A stretch of DNA of 64,000 nt, taken from positions 434,001 through 498,000 of the forward strand of contig NZ_CP195119.1 of the NCBI RefSeq assembly GCF_052056915.1. Reading direction: 5' to 3'. The translations under genes and the position numbers were made by a program. This DNA comes from MTP4 sp052056915 (lineage in GTDB: Archaea; Halobacteriota; Methanosarcinia; Methanosarcinales; Methanosarcinaceae). Below are positions 63,952 through 64,000 of this stretch, in pieces (the stretch's first letter is position 1; every line of letters starts with the position of its first letter). A model generated the notes under the pieces. It was given only the letters and a program-made list of their open reading frames with translations, was not told the DNA's origin and ran no database searches.

Positions 63952-64000
63952 TCCTCATCACCTCCGTCGTATTTCCAGCCTTCGACCACAGGCAGGCGAA
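63948..64000 (-). CDS. 3' end of the upstream partner gene (cut by window edge)
   Basis: Seventeen codons ending RLPVVEGWKYDGGDEE and TGA at 63950-63948, overlapping the ATG of the nitrogenase-like gene. The overlap indicates an operon. By analogy with two-subunit nitrogenase-like enzymes it may be the other component-1 subunit, but the visible tail is too short to tell. Confidence 0.55.
   Translation of the reverse strand, partial: RLPVVEGWKYDGGDEE

Noticed and set aside
1..64000. CRISPR arrays, tRNA and rRNA genes
   Set aside because: I looked for regularly spaced direct repeats with unique spacers, T-loop-like motifs and rRNA stretches. The tandem repeats found have no spacers, and no tRNA or rRNA was recognised.

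Overview
The window looks like chromosomal DNA of a methanogenic archaeon of the Methanosarcina type. The support is a gamma-class carbonic anhydrase lipoprotein with the Cam metal ligands in the correct spacing, archaeal housekeeping genes (type IA topoisomerase, Rio2 kinase, Tsr3/DUF367, DUF460, beta-CASP nuclease, two-subunit fumarase), CHASE4 sensor kinases, cohesin/dockerin-type surface domains, and four in-frame amber codons inside one long open frame. Of roughly 45 protein genes whose stop codon I read, all end in TAA or TGA except one bacterial-looking acquired gene (proX, TAG). That fits an organism in which TAG is a pyrrolysine codon. No pyl genes, tRNA, rRNA or CRISPR array are visible in the window.

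Layout. 1-1851: two tandem, nearly identical DUF389 membrane-protein genes, the first cut by the window edge. 1948-4200: a bacterial (Firmicutes-like) island with proB, a ProX-type deacylase and a LysR gene; the last two are fused head to head by a deletion. 5612-12136: a secreted beta-helix protein of five modules ending in a cohesin-like and a dockerin-like domain, interrupted by four TAG codons at equivalent module positions. 13314-16813: a two-gene unit for a membrane-anchored protein with eight BACON-like repeats, whose last repeat lies in the -1 frame behind a U UUU UUA heptamer. 17064-18547: fumarase alpha and beta. 18697-21580: a membrane-stress group (DHA2 exporter, small membrane protein, HdeD). 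22594-28943: Tsr3, TIGR00725 protein, topoisomerase I, beta-CASP nuclease and a DUF2148 ferredoxin-like protein. 29710-36356: DUF460, Rio2, DJ-1/PfpI, a methionine gamma-lyase-like enzyme and nicotinate phosphoribosyltransferase. 36575-42510: carbonic anhydrase, a duplicated small membrane protein, GNAT, a HEAT-repeat protein and a secreted protein.

43129-46485 is an AT-rich acquired cassette: a small membrane protein, an ABC ATPase and permease, DUF2178 and an XRE regulator. It carries a duplicated 77-bp promoter segment and a 363-bp inverted-repeat-bounded element inserted between two operon genes. 46990-55002 holds surface and regulatory genes and an ATPase / CARDB-type protein / FtsX-type permease operon. 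That operon is preceded by a strongly structured region (50902-51159) that resembles the RNA leader and hairpin end of an IS200/IS605-type element. 55137-64000 has a beta-lactamase-fold lipoprotein, a YkgJ-type cysteine-cluster protein, two paralogous CHASE4-PAS histidine kinases and the 3' part of a nitrogenase-component-1-like operon.

Several gene-free stretches hold repeats: a palindromic family (12508, 29079, 50269, 50615) whose stems differ in sequence but stay paired, a second dispersed ~87-bp repeat (22279, 29147), and short tandem repeats. The strongest leads are the four-amber beta-helix gene, the slippery heptamer in the BACON-repeat gene, and the structured RNA-like region before the ABC operon.
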